A model generated the notes under the pieces. That model saw only the letters and a program-made list of their open reading frames with translations. It did no database searches and was not told where the DNA came from. DNA of 6,795 nt from Microcaldota archaeon. GTDB lineage: Archaea; Micrarchaeota; Micrarchaeia; Micrarchaeales; CABMGC01. Positions 6,136 through 6,795 of the stretch are shown here, one piece after another. The stretch covers positions 1-6,795 of the forward strand of contig JAJZKH010000035.1 of the NCBI GenBank assembly GCA_021850955.1, given 5' to 3'. Every line of letters begins with the position of its first letter. The stretch's first letter is position 1. Made by a program: the position numbers and the translations under genes.

Positions 6136-6690
6136 ATGGCATTTGAATTCAAAAGACAGGAAATACCTAATGTAATTCTTATAACTCCAAAAGCTTTTGG
6201 AGATGAAAGAGGTTTTTTCATGGAAAGTTATAAGGAATCAGAATTCAAAGCAAATGGTATAACATTCGATTTTAAGCAGGATAACCATTCAAAATCCTCA
6301 AAAAACGTGCTTAGAGGATTGCATTATCAACTAGAACCATATGCACAGGGCAAGCTTGTAAAAGTCGTTACTGGGAGAATATTTGATGTAGCAGTTGACA
6401 TAAGAAAAGGCTCTCCTACCTTTGGAAATTGGGTTTCTGCCGAACTGTCAGAAGAAAACAAGCAAATGCTGTGGATTCCGCCAGGATTCGCACATGGCTT
6501 TCTTTCTTTAGAGGACAATACAAATGTTTTGTACAAATCTACAAATGAATACAATAAAGAAAGTGAAGGGGGCATACTGTGGAATGATCCTGAAATAGGT
6601 ATAAAATGGCCTGTCGATAAACCTATACTATCGGAAAAGGACAAAAAATACACTCTTTTAAAGAAAGTTGACATAAATTTCAATTATTAA
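6136..6690 (+). CDS. rfbC: dTDP-4-dehydrorhamnose 3,5-epimerase
   Basis: RmlC/RfbC epimerises dTDP-4-keto-6-deoxy-D-glucose at C3 and C5, the third step of dTDP-L-rhamnose synthesis, in the cytosol and normally as a dimer. The 184-residue length is typical. Family motifs in order are GDERGFFMESY (22-32), FKQDNHSKSSKNVLRGLHYQ (46-65) with the expected catalytic base His63, QGKLVKVVTGRIFDVAVDIR (71-90) with the substrate-binding Lys73, WIPPGFAHGFLSLED (113-127) with His120, and VLYKSTNEYNKESEGGILWNDP (131-152), where a conserved tyrosine (Y133 or Y139) should be the catalytic acid. IKWP (156-159) closes the cupin core. All key residues seem present, so the enzyme should be active. The ATG at 6136 directly precedes the usual N-terminus, and no upstream ribosome site is seen. 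It is followed after 23 bases by rmlB. Related sequences also act on other dTDP-keto-sugars, but the full motif set favours the rhamnose enzyme. Confidence 0.95.
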   Translation: MAFEFKRQEIPNVILITPKAFGDERGFFMESYKESEFKANGITFDFKQDNHSKSSKNVLRGLHYQLEPYAQGKLVKVVTGRIFDVAVDIRKGSPTFGNWVSAELSEENKQMLWIPPGFAHGFLSLEDNTNVLYKSTNEYNKESEGGILWNDPEIGIKWPVDKPILSEKDKKYTLLKKVDINFNY

Positions 6691-6713
6691 TTTAACAAAA
6701 AACAGTATACTCT

Positions 6714-6795
6714 ATGAAACTTATAGTTACTGGTGGATACGGGTTCATAGGATCAAACTTCATATTATACTGGCTGAAAAAACACAAAAAAGATG
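6714..6795 (+). CDS. rfbB: Likely dTDP-glucose 4,6-dehydratase, N-terminal fragment
   Basis: ATG at 6714 opens a frame of 27 codons that runs out of the window. It encodes MKLIVTGGYGFIGSNF followed by ILYWLKKHKKD. TGGxGFIGSNF is the NAD-binding Rossmann turn of extended short-chain dehydrogenases, and the SNF...YWLKKH continuation is characteristic of RmlB/RfbB. The product would remove water from dTDP-glucose to give dTDP-4-keto-6-deoxyglucose, the substrate of the RmlC encoded just upstream. The 23-base gap has no Shine-Dalgarno. TTATTAAT at 6684-6691 lies at -30 to -23, so a separate leaderless promoter is possible besides read-through from rmlC. With only 27 residues, another NDP-sugar dehydratase or epimerase cannot be excluded; context favours RmlB. 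Confidence 0.8.
   Translation, partial: MKLIVTGGYGFIGSNFILYWLKKHKKD

Noticed and set aside
6327..6683. 118-residue minus-strand frame opposite rmlC
   Set aside because: It is a shadow of the strongly conserved epimerase gene.
1..6795. RNA genes, CRISPR repeats, insertion-sequence ends or transposase
   Set aside because: I saw no tRNA-like cloverleaf, no regularly spaced repeats and no transposase motif. The non-coding gaps are too short for most of these.

Overview
The window looks archaeal. Coding is AT-rich, genes are packed on both strands, Shine-Dalgarno sites are essentially absent, and several start codons have an A/T-rich TATA-like box about 25-30 bases upstream, the spacing expected of leaderless archaeal transcripts. 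The species cannot be named from this sequence. An acidophilic Thermoplasmatales-like or ARMAN/Micrarchaeota-like archaeon is a guess from gene style only.

The content is a surface-polysaccharide or glycoprotein-glycan locus. From left to right it holds: the C-terminal part of a sulfatase / alkaline-phosphatase-superfamily enzyme (+, 3-1157, cut by the window start); a GT2 glycosyltransferase (+, ending at 2161); three paralogous GT2 glycosyltransferases of one distinctive subfamily in alternating orientation (-, 2193-3178, broken by one frameshift; +, 3257-4228; -, 4236-5213); a divergent GT-A-type transferase with an N-terminal extension (-, 5191-6090), overlapping the start of the third paralog and probably co-transcribed with it; rmlC/rfbC, dTDP-4-dehydrorhamnose 3,5-epimerase (+, 6136-6690); and the first 27 codons of a likely rmlB/rfbB, dTDP-glucose 4,6-dehydratase (+, 6714 to the window end).

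Inferred joint role: RmlB and RmlC make the dTDP-L-rhamnose precursor. The glycosyltransferases assemble an oligosaccharide from that and other nucleotide sugars, and the sulfatase-like enzyme may trim or modify a sulfate or phosphate ester on the product. The glycosyltransferase block is visibly more AT-rich than the sulfatase. Hand counts of single 60-base lines give 23 G+C at 241-300 and 21 at 1021-1080 in the sulfatase, against 14 at 2401-2460 in the broken paralog. This fits a variable, O-antigen-like cassette inserted between more ordinary genes.

The observations most worth a second look are the single-base frameshift in an otherwise intact glycosyltransferase, the flip-flop array of three paralogs sharing a C-terminal domain I do not recognise, and the divergent transferase beside the rhamnose genes. 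I saw no RNA gene, CRISPR array, insertion sequence or origin. The only non-coding stretch over 100 bases is 1158-1270.
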